Assembly (NCBI GenBank): GCA_019509985.1
Contig: JAEKLF010000102.1
Coordinates: forward strand, 1-36,760
Direction: 5' to 3'
Length of the DNA stretch: 36,760 nucleotides
Source of the DNA: Burkholderiales bacterium
GTDB lineage: Bacteria > Pseudomonadota > Gammaproteobacteria > Burkholderiales > Burkholderiaceae_C
Shown in pieces: positions 7,841-15,641 of this stretch. Made by a program: the position numbers and the translations under genes. Under the pieces are notes generated by a model. The model was given only the letters and a program-made list of their open reading frames with translations, was not told where the DNA came from and ran no database searches. Each line of letters opens with the position of its first letter. Position 1 is the first letter of the stretch.

Positions 7841-9427
7841 TCAGGATGACGCCGCGCAGTGGCGGGCGATGTAGTCGGCGTGATCGGGCATCAGTGCGAC
7901 GCCGCCGGCCATGGCGCGGTGCACGGCTTCGAGGTAGGCGTGGACCTGGTCCTCGGCCTGCAGCGCGGCGAAGGGGTGAAAGCTCACGGGCACCAGGTTC
8001 TGCCCGGCCATGACCTGCAACCAGGCGATGTCGGTGAAGAACTCGTTGTTGAAACGGACGACGCGACCGTGCGCCTTGTAGAGCTCGATCTTCTCGCGCA
8101 GCGTGTCGGGCACGGCCATGTGGGCGCAGTCGCGCCAGAAGGCCGAGTCGTCGCGCTGGTTCACGTGGTAGTGGAGCACGATGAAGTCGCGGATGCGCTC
8201 CCAGTGGAAGCGGCTCTGCGCATTGAACTCGGCAACGTCGGCCGGGCTGAAGCCGCGGTCCGGGAAGAAGTCGATCAGCAGCTGGATGGTCTGCTGGATC
8301 AGGTGGATGCTGGTGGACTCCAGCGGCTCCAGAAAGCCGCCGGCGAGGCCGATGGCGACGACGTTGCGGTTCCAGGCCTGGCGGCGCATGCCAGCCGTGA
8401 AGCGCAGCGGGCGCGGTTCGGCGAGCGGCTTGCCGTCGAGGTGGGCCAGCAGCGTCGCGGTGGCTTCGTCATCGCTGATGTGCCGGCTGCAGTAGACATG
8501 GCCGTTGCCGATGCGGTGCTGCAGCGGGATGCGCCATTGCCAGCCGGCGCGGTGGGCGGTCGAGCGCGTGTAGGGTGTCAGCGGCGCGGCGCGTGAAGGC
8601 GCAGGGCCGCCCCAAGCCTTCACCGCCCCCTCGGGGGGCAGCGGACGCGCCGCGGCCGCGTGGGGGCCGACATGACCGCAGGGCACGGCCAGCGCCCGGT
8701 CGCAAGGGAGCCAATGGCTCCAGTCGTCGAAGCCGGTCTGCAGCGTCTCCTCGATGAGCAGCGCGCGAAAGCCCGAGCAGTCGACGAAGAGGTCGCCGGT
8801 GATGCGCTCGCCGCTTTCCAGCACGACGGCCTCGATGTCGCCCGAGGGCGTGCGGGTCGCGTGCGTGATCCTGCCTTCGGTGCGCTGCACGCCGCGCGCC
8901 TCGGCCAGCCGGCGCAGATATCGCGCGTAGCGGCCGGCGTCGAAGTGGTAGGCGTAGGCAATGTCGGCCAGCGGCGAGTTGGCAGGCTGCGGTCGCGCCG
9001 GCATGAAGCGGTTGGCGCGCGCGGCCAGCTGCGTGATCGCGTAGTCGCCCAGCGGCCGGGCACGGCCCGCCAGGCGCATGCGGTGCCAGTACTGCTCGAA
9101 GCCGACGGTCCAGAGGTCCTGGCCGATGCGGCCGAAACCATGCATGTAGCGGTCGCCGACGCGGCCCCAGTTGACGAACTCGATGCCCAGCTTGAAAGTG
9201 CCGCCGGTCGCGCGCAGGAAGTCGTTCTCGTCGATGCCGACGATGCGGTTGAAGCGCTGGATCAGCGGGACGGTCGCCTCGCCGACGCCGACGATGCCGA
9301 TCTCGTCGGACTCGACGAGGCGGATGCGATAGCGGTCACCCACCACCGCCGCGAGGCCCATGGCCGTCATCCAGCCGGCGGTGCCGCCGCCGACGATGAC
9401 GATGCGCTGCAGCAGGGGCTCGGGCAT
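7841..9427 (-). CDS. tryptophan-halogenase-family flavoprotein (copy 1, with insertion)
   Basis: A 528-residue FAD-dependent halogenase-family protein. It has the FAD motif VGGGTAGW (residues 12-19), the family Lys in TFKLGIEF at K79 (same number as catalytic K79 of PrnA/RebH), the WxWxIP motif (GWQWRIP), and the catalytic-type Glu in LEPLESTSIH at E370. Relative to its tandem paralogue it carries about 27 extra residues after DRALAVPC, encoded by a G/C-rich repeat-like sequence near 8585-8665. Relatives in TonB-receptor loci of Xanthomonas and Brevundimonas (for example BrvH) are known to brominate free indoles rather than tryptophan; the in vivo substrate here is unknown. It follows the other copy by 28 nt and precedes the amylase by 14 nt. 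Confidence 0.92.
   Translation of the reverse strand: MPEPLLQRIVIVGGGTAGWMTAMGLAAVVGDRYRIRLVESDEIGIVGVGEATVPLIQRFNRIVGIDENDFLRATGGTFKLGIEFVNWGRVGDRYMHGFGRIGQDLWTVGFEQYWHRMRLAGRARPLGDYAITQLAARANRFMPARPQPANSPLADIAYAYHFDAGRYARYLRRLAEARGVQRTEGRITHATRTPSGDIEAVVLESGERITGDLFVDCSGFRALLIEETLQTGFDDWSHWLPCDRALAVPCGHVGPHAAAARPLPPEGAVKAWGGPAPSRAAPLTPYTRSTAHRAGWQWRIPLQHRIGNGHVYCSRHISDDEATATLLAHLDGKPLAEPRPLRFTAGMRRQAWNRNVVAIGLAGGFLEPLESTSIHLIQQTIQLLIDFFPDRGFSPADVAEFNAQSRFHWERIRDFIVLHYHVNQRDDSAFWRDCAHMAVPDTLREKIELYKAHGRVVRFNNEFFTDIAWLQVMAGQNLVPVSFHPFAALQAEDQVHAYLEAVHRAMAGGVALMPDHADYIARHCAASS
8585..8665. repeat. in-frame REP-like insertion inside halogenase copy 1
   Basis: About 81 bp present in this halogenase but absent from its tandem paralogue. 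It contains the self-complementary core CCCCCTCGGGGGG and a flank ending CGTGGGGGCC, resembling intergenic palindromic repeats that I recall from Burkholderiales genomes. It is read in frame as a Pro/Ala/Gly-rich loop (around PLPPEGAVKAWGG). Boundaries are approximate, set from the point where the two paralogues stop and resume matching. Confidence 0.6.
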
Positions 9428-9455
9428 GGCGGCCGGCTCTGGCTAAGGGGTGGGC

Positions 9456-10967
9456 TCAGGCCGAGCCGCAGTGCTTGGCGATGAAGTCTTCGTGCGAAGG
9501 CATCACCTCGACGCAGTTGGCGATGACCTCGCGCACGCTTTCCAGATAAGCGGTGGTCTCGGCCGGGTCGATCAGGTCGGCCAGCGGGTGATAGCCCTTC
9601 GCGCGCAGGTTCTGGCCATGCATCACCTGCAGCCAGCCGACCTCGGCGAACAGCTCGGCACCCTCGCGCACGATGCGGCCGTTGCGCTGATAGAGCTCGA
9701 TCCTGGCCGCCAGCGTGTAGGGGATGGACATCTCGCGGCAGTGGCGCCAGAAGTCGGAGTCGTCACGCTGGTTGGCGTGGTAGTGCAGGATCAGGAAGTC
9801 GCGAATGCGCTCGTACTCGAAGCGCGACAGGCGGTTGTACTCGTCGATGTCGGCCTGATCGAAGTCCTGCGTCGGGAAGAAGTCGATCAGCCGTGCGATG
9901 GCCGTCTGCACGAGATGGATGCTGGTGGATTCCAGCGGCTCCATGAAGCCCGAGGCCAGGCCCATGGAGACGACATTGCGGTTCCAGCTCTGGCGGCGCA
10001 TGCCGGTGACGAACTTGAGCGTGCGCGGCTGGGCCAGCGGCTTGCCGTCGAGGTTCTCCAGCAGGATGCGTTCGGCTTCGGCCTCGTCCATGTAGTGGCT
10101 GCTGAACACGTGACCGTTGCCGATGCGGTGCTGCAGCGGAATGCGCCACTGCCAGCCGGCCGCATGGGCCGTGGAGCGCGTGTAGGGCAGCAGCTGCGGC
10201 GCGCTTTCGCAGGGCACGGCGATGGCGCGGTCGCAGGGCAGCCAGTGCGACCAGTCCTCGTAGCCGGTGCGCAGTACCTGCTCGATGAGCAGGCCGCGAA
10301 ACCCCGAGCAATCGATGAAGAGGTCACCCGGCACCGCGCGGCCGTCGGCCAGCTGCACGGACTCGACACGCCCGCTCAGGCCGCTGAGCTTGGCGTCGAC
10401 GATGCGGCCCTCGACGCGCGTGACGCCTCGGGCCTCGGCGTAGCGGCGCAGGTAGCGGGCGTACAGCGACGCGTCGAAGTGAAAGGCGTAGGCGATCTCG
10501 GCCAACGGCGAGTTGCCGGCGTCGGTCATCGGACGCATGAAGCGGCCCTTGGCGGCGGCGGCGCGGGTGATGGAGTAGTCGGCCAGGTCGCCCACCTGGC
10601 CGGCCATGTGCAGCTTGCGCCAGTAATGCTCGAAGGGCACGGTGCCCAGCGCCTGGCCGATGCGGCCGAAGCCGTGCATGTAGCGGTCGCCAAGCCGGCC
10701 CCAGTTCACGAACTCGATGGCGAGCTTGAAGGTCGCCTGCGTCTCGCGCATGAACTCGTTCTCGTCGATCTCCAGCACCTGGTTGAAGCGCTGGATCATC
10801 GGGATGGTGGCTTCACCGACGCCGACGGTGCCGATCTCCTCGGACTCGACGACGGTGATGTGGATCTTGTTCCTCAGCAGCTTGGACAAGGCCGCCGCGG
10901 CCATCCAGCCCGCCGTGCCGCCACCGACGACGACGACGTTCTGGATGAGACGTTGTTGCTCGTGCAT
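9456..10967 (-). CDS. tryptophan-halogenase-family flavoprotein (copy 2)
   Basis: A 503-residue FAD-dependent halogenase-family protein, complete and of normal length. It shows the FAD motif VGGGTAGW (residues 14-21), catalytic-type lysine K81 in TFKLAIEF, GWQWRIP (the WxWxIP halogenase signature), and E346 in MEPLESTSIH, the position of the catalytic Glu in PrnA. It is closely similar to copy 1 along its whole length, so the pair arose by tandem duplication. A GAGGGG Shine-Dalgarno lies a few bases before the ATG at 10967. It follows the TonB receptor gene, from which it is separated by a terminator-like hairpin. Confidence 0.93.
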   Translation of the reverse strand: MHEQQRLIQNVVVVGGGTAGWMAAAALSKLLRNKIHITVVESEEIGTVGVGEATIPMIQRFNQVLEIDENEFMRETQATFKLAIEFVNWGRLGDRYMHGFGRIGQALGTVPFEHYWRKLHMAGQVGDLADYSITRAAAAKGRFMRPMTDAGNSPLAEIAYAFHFDASLYARYLRRYAEARGVTRVEGRIVDAKLSGLSGRVESVQLADGRAVPGDLFIDCSGFRGLLIEQVLRTGYEDWSHWLPCDRAIAVPCESAPQLLPYTRSTAHAAGWQWRIPLQHRIGNGHVFSSHYMDEAEAERILLENLDGKPLAQPRTLKFVTGMRRQSWNRNVVSMGLASGFMEPLESTSIHLVQTAIARLIDFFPTQDFDQADIDEYNRLSRFEYERIRDFLILHYHANQRDDSDFWRHCREMSIPYTLAARIELYQRNGRIVREGAELFAEVGWLQVMHGQNLRAKGYHPLADLIDPAETTAYLESVREVIANCVEVMPSHEDFIAKHCGSA

Positions 10968-10983
10968 GAATCCCCTCGGATCG

Positions 10984-11020
10984 AAAAAGCCCCTGCCCGG
11001 ACGATACCGAACAGGGGCTT
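10984..11020 (-). terminator. terminator/attenuator after the TonB receptor gene
   Basis: A 9-bp perfect stem, AAGCCCCTG (10987-10995) with CAGGGGCTT (11012-11020), followed on the minus strand by five Ts. It lies between the receptor stop and the first halogenase gene. It can end receptor transcripts or let a fraction read through into the downstream enzymes. Confidence 0.75.
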
Positions 11021-11040
11021 CAGAAAGCCTTTACCGACGA

Positions 11041-13833
11041 TCAGAACTTGTAGTTCACGCCCATCAGGTAGGTCTTGCCGTACTTGATAGTCTTCGACGG
11101 ATCGTCCGGCGACTGCTTGTACTCGACGTAGGGCTCGTTCTTGATGTTGTTGGCTTGCAGCATGAAGGTCAGGCCCTTGAACCAGCCATCCTGGAAGCTA
11201 TAGGAGATCTGCGCGTCGGTGATGCGCTCGGCCTTGATGTAGACGAGCTGGCTGTCGCCGTACTGGTCGGTGATGGAGCCGACGAAGTCCGAGCGATAAC
11301 GCTGGCCCAGGCGGGCCTCGAAGCCCCACTTCTCGAAGTACAGCGCGAAGCCACGCACCTGCTTGGACAGGCCCGGCAGCGGGATCGTCACGGTCGAGAT
11401 CGAGTTGTTGAAGCCCGATGTCGGCAGCGAAATGGCGCTGTGCGTCTTGGAGTAGTTGGCCTGGAGGCCGAAACCGTCCAGCCAGTTGCTCACCAGGCTC
11501 AGCGGCAGTGAACCCGCCAGCTCCAGGCCCGAAATGTTCCCGCCCTCGCCGTTCTGCGGCGCCGTGAACGGGCCGACCGTCGAGCCGCTCGGCGGCAGCG
11601 GCGTGGCCGACGTGACCAGGGGCTTGAAATCGACCGGCGTGACCGCACGGAAGATATAGGTGTTGAGCTTCTTGTAGAAGCCCGCGACGCTCACGTAGGC
11701 CTGCTTGCCCCAATACTTTTCATAGGACAGGTCCACAGCGTCGGCACGGAACGGCTTCAGCAAGGGGTTGCCGCCGCTGCCGGACAGGTAGCCCTTGGCG
11801 GTGTCGAGGTTGAACTCCGCGCTGGCGCGCATGTCGTCCAGCGTGGGGCGGGCCATCTGGCGCGCCAGGCCGAAGCGGAGTGTGTTGCCGTTGCCCAGGT
11901 CGCCCACCAGGTTCAGGCTGGGCAGCACGTCGTAGTAGGTCTTGCCGGCGGTGTTGGTCCCCAGGTTGCAGACGTCGCCCGGGCAGGCCTGGGTGCGGTC
12001 GGCGTTGAAGGCCGTGGAGCTCTGGTCGGTGTGGATGACTTGCAGGCCGACGTTGCCGCGCACCGGGATGCCGCCGAGGGTGCTGTCGATGCCCAGCTTG
12101 CCGTAGACGGTCGTTGCCTTCTCCGACACGGTCCAGTTCTTGTTGGCGATGTCGGGCACCAGCTTGGCGGCGATGGTGTAGACCGAGCCGATCGAGCCGT
12201 CCGGGTTCCAGGCCAGGTAGGAGATGCCGGAAGCGGGGCCCGTCGAGGTCACGGCACCCGGCACCGGCACGCCCGCGAAGGGGTCGGTCTCGGCGCCGAC
12301 GCGCAGGCGGCCTTCGACGTAGGTGCGGACCTTCTTGCGGTCGGCGTAGTTCACGCCCACATCGAGGTCGCTGAACATGCCGTCGCCCAGGCTGCGCTTG
12401 CCACTCAGGCGGAAGGCGTTCAGCTTGTCATCGGTGTTGGCCACCTTGGAGTAGCCGGCCTGCGGCAGGATGGGGTTGCCACCGCCCCAGCCTTCCACGT
12501 CGGTCAGCTTCATCTTGCTGGCGTCACCCAGGTCGTAGGGCAGCGTGTACTTGGCGCCGAGCACGCTGGTGCCGTCGAAGCCCGACCAGTTGAGCGTGCC
12601 GCACAACGCCGGGTTGGTCTTGCAGTTGCCGGGCACGCCGGCGGTGGTTTCGAGGTGGGGCGCCTTGCGCTTGGCTTCCGAAGTCGCCAGGTCCAGGGCG
12701 CCGGTCCAGTCGCCCATCACCAGCTGGTTGTTCCAGCCGATGGAGTGCACCTTGTCGTGGTTGGCGTCGACGTCGTTGCGCGACAGGCCCTTGTAGCCGG
12801 CAATGGAGCCGGTGGTCGCCACGCCATTGGCGACGGTGCCCACGCTCAGGTCGCCCATATAGCCCTGGCCGAAGGCCAGCGGCATCTGCACGCCCTGCTC
12901 CAGCTTGGTCTGGTCGAACTTGGTAGCGAACACGTCCAGCGTGCTGTTGAAGTTCTTGTTGGGCTTGTACTGCAGCGTCGCCATCACGGCGTCGCGCTTC
13001 TGGTCGGTGTTGTCGACCAGGTCGTTGAAGCCGCCAGGCGCCTTGACGGTGGCCTGCGGGCAGGCGCCGTTCACTTGCGGCACGGGGCAGACATCCGCCA
13101 CGCCCCAGGAACCGGAGTTCTGGGTCGTGCCCGTGTTCTCCTTCAGGCGGGCATAGCCGATGGCCACGCCGATGGTGCGGTCGGCGAACTGGTCGATGTA
13201 GGCCAGGTTCACGCGCGAACCCTTGCCGGCCGGCGTGCTCAGGCCCTTGCCCAGCTTCACGTCGCGGTAGTTGACGGCGACGACGCGGCTGCCGAAGTTC
13301 AGCGGCCGGGCCGATTCCATGTTGATGGTGCCCGACAGGCCCTGGCCGATCAGGCCGGCGTCGGGCGTCTTGTAGATGGTCACACCGCTGAGCAGTTCGG
13401 ACGGGTACTGGTCGTACTCGACATAACGGCTGTCGCCCGTGGAGACCTGCTCGCGGCCGTTCAGCAGCGAGGTCGCAAAGTCGGGCGAGAAGCCCCGCAC
13501 GCTGATGGAGGTCGCGCGGCCGTTCACACGCTGCGCCGCCACGCCGGGCAGCCGGGCGATGGACTCGGCGATGCTGGTGTCAGGCAGCTTGCCGATGTCT
13601 TCGGCCGAGATCGCTTCGACGATGGAGTCGCTGTTGCGCTTGACCGAGATCGCGTCCTCGATGCCCTTGCGGATGCCGGTGACTGTCACCGTCTCGAGCT
13701 GCTGCGGCTGGGCCGGCTGCGTCTGCGCCGCGGCGCCCGCGGCGGCGATCAGCAGCGTGCAGCCGATGGCCACCGGGCTGATGCGAAAGGACGCGGCGGC
13801 GCCCGACCCGCACTTGTCTTTGCTCATGGTCAT
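11041..13833 (-). CDS. TonB-dependent receptor, Xanthomonas/Caulobacter oligosaccharide type
   Basis: A 930-residue outer-membrane receptor that should import a ligand with TonB energy. A signal peptide (ISPVAIGCTLLIAAAGAAAQ) is followed by a TonB-box-like ETVTVTG, a plug domain with KRNSDSIVEAISAEDIGKLP, ESIARLPGV and SVRGFS, then a long beta barrel ending in an aromatic residue (GVNYKF). The plug matches the TIGR01782 family typical of carbohydrate uptake loci. The ATG at 13833 is chosen over a longer frame because GAGGAG stands 6 nt upstream. Context (exported amylase, glucokinases) suggests maltodextrins as ligand, which is inference. A candidate promoter and operator-like repeats lie upstream. 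Confidence 0.93.
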   Translation of the reverse strand: MTMSKDKCGSGAAASFRISPVAIGCTLLIAAAGAAAQTQPAQPQQLETVTVTGIRKGIEDAISVKRNSDSIVEAISAEDIGKLPDTSIAESIARLPGVAAQRVNGRATSISVRGFSPDFATSLLNGREQVSTGDSRYVEYDQYPSELLSGVTIYKTPDAGLIGQGLSGTINMESARPLNFGSRVVAVNYRDVKLGKGLSTPAGKGSRVNLAYIDQFADRTIGVAIGYARLKENTGTTQNSGSWGVADVCPVPQVNGACPQATVKAPGGFNDLVDNTDQKRDAVMATLQYKPNKNFNSTLDVFATKFDQTKLEQGVQMPLAFGQGYMGDLSVGTVANGVATTGSIAGYKGLSRNDVDANHDKVHSIGWNNQLVMGDWTGALDLATSEAKRKAPHLETTAGVPGNCKTNPALCGTLNWSGFDGTSVLGAKYTLPYDLGDASKMKLTDVEGWGGGNPILPQAGYSKVANTDDKLNAFRLSGKRSLGDGMFSDLDVGVNYADRKKVRTYVEGRLRVGAETDPFAGVPVPGAVTSTGPASGISYLAWNPDGSIGSVYTIAAKLVPDIANKNWTVSEKATTVYGKLGIDSTLGGIPVRGNVGLQVIHTDQSSTAFNADRTQACPGDVCNLGTNTAGKTYYDVLPSLNLVGDLGNGNTLRFGLARQMARPTLDDMRASAEFNLDTAKGYLSGSGGNPLLKPFRADAVDLSYEKYWGKQAYVSVAGFYKKLNTYIFRAVTPVDFKPLVTSATPLPPSGSTVGPFTAPQNGEGGNISGLELAGSLPLSLVSNWLDGFGLQANYSKTHSAISLPTSGFNNSISTVTIPLPGLSKQVRGFALYFEKWGFEARLGQRYRSDFVGSITDQYGDSQLVYIKAERITDAQISYSFQDGWFKGLTFMLQANNIKNEPYVEYKQSPDDPSKTIKYGKTYLMGVNYKF

Positions 13834-13914
13834 GAATGTCTCCTCTAGTTCATTGGAAAACGGCTTGGCCCGAGTGCATTGCCGAGGCAGGCGGCGCACA
13901 TCTCTTGGGCGAGA

Positions 13915-13950
13915 ACCCTACGTCTCAGCCATGTTTGTATCAAAACTAGA
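13915..13950 (-). promoter_or_regulatory. candidate promoter of the TonB receptor operon
   Basis: Reading the minus strand: TTGATA (13938-13943) and TAGGGT (13915-13920) with a 17-nt spacer, about 80 nt before the receptor ATG. The -35 box overlaps a degenerate operator-like sequence (TGTATCAAAACTAGA on the plus strand, 13936-13950) that differs from the TGTAG-N5-CTACA palindrome at two arm positions. The -10 match is weak. Confidence 0.4.
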
Positions 13951-14088
13951 TTTTTTTCCGCACCTGCGTAAACCCTAGACGTTGCGCGAAAGCGACCTGG
14001 TTTCGCCTCAATACCAAGGGAAAACCAGCATGGAATTGATACTTACGCGCAAGTCGACGGAAGCTTGGCAGCCATCAGAGTGGAAACT

Positions 14089-14103
14089 TGTAGCTCAACT
14101 ACA
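14089..14103. promoter_or_regulatory. operator-like palindrome TGTAG-N5-CTACA (site 1)
   Basis: TGTAGCTCAACTACA, perfect 5-bp arms with a 5-bp centre. It lies about 256 nt upstream of the TonB receptor ATG. Two further copies of the same pattern lie in the divergent glucokinase intergenic region. The layout matches binding sites of RpiR/HexR-family regulators, one of which is encoded nearby as a fusion to glucokinase. Confidence 0.6.
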
Positions 14104-14217
14104 GCATCAATCCCGTGCAGCAACAGAACCGCAGACTGTGAACCAGTTCACAGGACGGGGGCCCAAAGTGCCCGCCTGCAAGGCCAGAAAGGCGCCGCGG
14201 CCAAGGCGAAAACGAAC

Positions 14218-14248
14218 GAGCCCAACGCCGCCGTGCGGCGTTGGGCTC
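14218..14248 (-). terminator. terminator of the glucokinase gene
   Basis: Perfect 13-bp stem (14218-14230 with 14236-14248) around a 5-nt loop. On the minus strand it is followed by a T-rich tail (CGTTCGTTTT). It begins about 50 nt after the glucokinase stop. Confidence 0.8.
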
Positions 14249-14296
14249 GTGAAAGTCAGCGGGGAAGGGTTGCCGGCGCCGTGCGCCGCCTGAGCC

Positions 14297-15289
14297 TCAG
14301 GCGTCGGCCTGTTCCAGCGCCAGCGAGGCGCCGGACAGCGCGGCGAGTGTGTCCGTGATGAGGGCGGTCGGGACACCGGCCAGGAAGGACTGGAAGCGCC
14401 CCTTGGCCTCGAAGCGGTGGCGGAACTCCGACCGGAAGAAGCGTTCGCCCAGGCGCGGCACGATGCCGCCGCCGATGAAGACGCCGCCGCGCGAACCCAG
14501 CGTCAGCGCGACGTTGCCGGCAAAGCCACCGAGCATCGCGCAGAAGAGATCCAGCGCGCGTGAACATGCCGCGGATTCGCCGGACAAGCCGCGAGCCACG
14601 ATCTGCTCGGTGGGCAGCGCGCCGACATCTTCGCCCTCGCCCAGCACGGCCGCCACGGCCCGGCACAGCACCGGCAGGCCGATGCCGGACAGGAAGCGCT
14701 CGGCGGACACATGGGGGAACTCGCGGCGTGCGTGGCCGAGCACGTCGCTCTCGAAATCGTCGGCCGGCGCGAGCGTCGCGTGCCCACCCTCGCCCGGCAG
14801 CGCCAGCCAGCGGCCCGGCGCACGCACGACGCCGCCCACGCCCAGGCCGGTGCCCGGGCCGATGACGGCGAGAACGGTGCCCGTGGCGACATTCGCGGCG
14901 GCCGGCGGCGGCGCACCCCAGGCGCGCAACTGATGCGGGCCCAGCCGCGGCAGCGATAGCGCCTGCGCCTCGAAGTCATTCAGGCAGAGCAGCGTCTGCA
15001 AGCCGAGTTCGGCCTGGGTGCCGGCGCGGGAGAAGCTCCAGGCGCCGTTGGTCAGCTCGATGTGGTCACCGTCCAGCGCCGTCGCCAGCGCGAAGGCCGC
15101 GCTCCGTGGCGCTGGTCGCGCGGCGTCCTGGCCGGCCAGATAGGCGCGCACGGCGGCAGCCGGACCGGCATGGGCCGCCACCGGCAGCACACGCACATCC
15201 TCAACCGCGGCGCCGGGGCCGGCCACGGTGCCGAAGCGGGCGTTGGTGCCGCCAACGTCGGCCACCAGCCAGGGGTAGGCGGCGCTCAT
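14297..15289 (-). CDS. glk: glucokinase (Glk type)
   Basis: A 330-residue glucokinase phosphorylating glucose with ATP in the cytoplasm. Family motifs are visible: the phosphate-1 loop VADVGGTNARFG at the N-terminus, LNDFEAQAL with the catalytic Asp, IGPGTGLGVGG, EGGHATLAP and a C-terminal IGGGIVPRLGE. Length equals that of E. coli Glk-type enzymes. A TTG at 15304 would extend the frame, but the ATG at 15289 with GGAG upstream is preferred. It is divergent from a second glucokinase fused to an RpiR regulator, and the 352-bp gap between them carries two operator-like palindromes. It should handle glucose released by the amylase system. Confidence 0.93.
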   Translation of the reverse strand: MSAAYPWLVADVGGTNARFGTVAGPGAAVEDVRVLPVAAHAGPAAAVRAYLAGQDAARPAPRSAAFALATALDGDHIELTNGAWSFSRAGTQAELGLQTLLCLNDFEAQALSLPRLGPHQLRAWGAPPPAAANVATGTVLAVIGPGTGLGVGGVVRAPGRWLALPGEGGHATLAPADDFESDVLGHARREFPHVSAERFLSGIGLPVLCRAVAAVLGEGEDVGALPTEQIVARGLSGESAACSRALDLFCAMLGGFAGNVALTLGSRGGVFIGGGIVPRLGERFFRSEFRHRFEAKGRFQSFLAGVPTALITDTLAALSGASLALEQADA

Positions 15290-15389
15290 GCCCGGGCTCC
15301 GCAAGTGATGGATGACAGGAGACGGAAATTCAGGAATCGGGCGGCAGTAAACACGGGATCAAAAAGGTGAAATTGCGGTCGCGGCGGAC

Positions 15390-15404
15390 GGTAGCAAAAC
15401 TACA
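15390..15404. promoter_or_regulatory. operator-like palindrome (site 2)
   Basis: GGTAGCAAAACTACA, one mismatch from TGTAG-N5-CTACA. It is about 100 nt upstream of the glk ATG and overlaps a candidate promoter, a position that would suit repression. Confidence 0.55.
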
Positions 15405-15512
15405 TCGTTTGGACAATACACGCTCACCCCCGCCGCTCACCGCGAATACCGAAATCGCCTTCATCATCCAATAACCAGCCCTCTCCCCGGGGAAACTCGA
15501 TTGCCGCGGGCC

Positions 15513-15527
15513 TGTAGTGAAGCTACA
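15513..15527. promoter_or_regulatory. operator-like palindrome (site 3)
   Basis: TGTAGTGAAGCTACA, perfect arms TGTAG/CTACA. It is about 115 nt upstream of the glucokinase/RpiR fusion gene, and so could serve autoregulation. Confidence 0.6.
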
Positions 15528-15641
15528 ACCCTTTTTGACGCCCTGCGCCAAGGCCCACGGGGCAGGCCGCGCCGGCTTGCCGCCCGGCGTGCTGAATAAT
15601 CCGCCGGGTCCTTTCCCCTCCAGGTTTTTCCGCCCGCGCCC

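Larger units (their letters stand above)
13834..14296. other. 463-bp intergenic region upstream of the TonB receptor
   Basis: No gene seen. It holds the receptor's leader and candidate promoter, a TGTAG-N5-CTACA operator-like palindrome at 14089-14103, and the terminator of the glucokinase gene at 14218-14248. The stretch 13930-14060 is richer in A/T than the coding DNA around it, as expected of a promoter region. Confidence 0.7.
15290..15641. other. 352-bp divergent promoter region between the two glucokinase genes
   Basis: No gene seen. It contains two operator-like palindromes (15390-15404 and 15513-15527). A candidate minus-strand promoter has TTGTCC (15411-15416) and TACCGT (15388-15393) with a 17-nt spacer; the first palindrome lies between and over these boxes. 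No clear Shine-Dalgarno precedes the plus-strand ATG at 15642. Confidence 0.65.

Noticed and set aside
9450..11087. Long plus-strand open frame (545 codons) over the halogenase genes
   Set aside because: Antisense to clear halogenase-family genes with full motifs; low-complexity Val/Ala/Gly/His-rich translation typical of high-GC shadow frames.
12031..13848. Plus-strand open frame of 605 codons
   Set aside because: Lies antisense to the TonB receptor; the translation has no domain or plausible composition.
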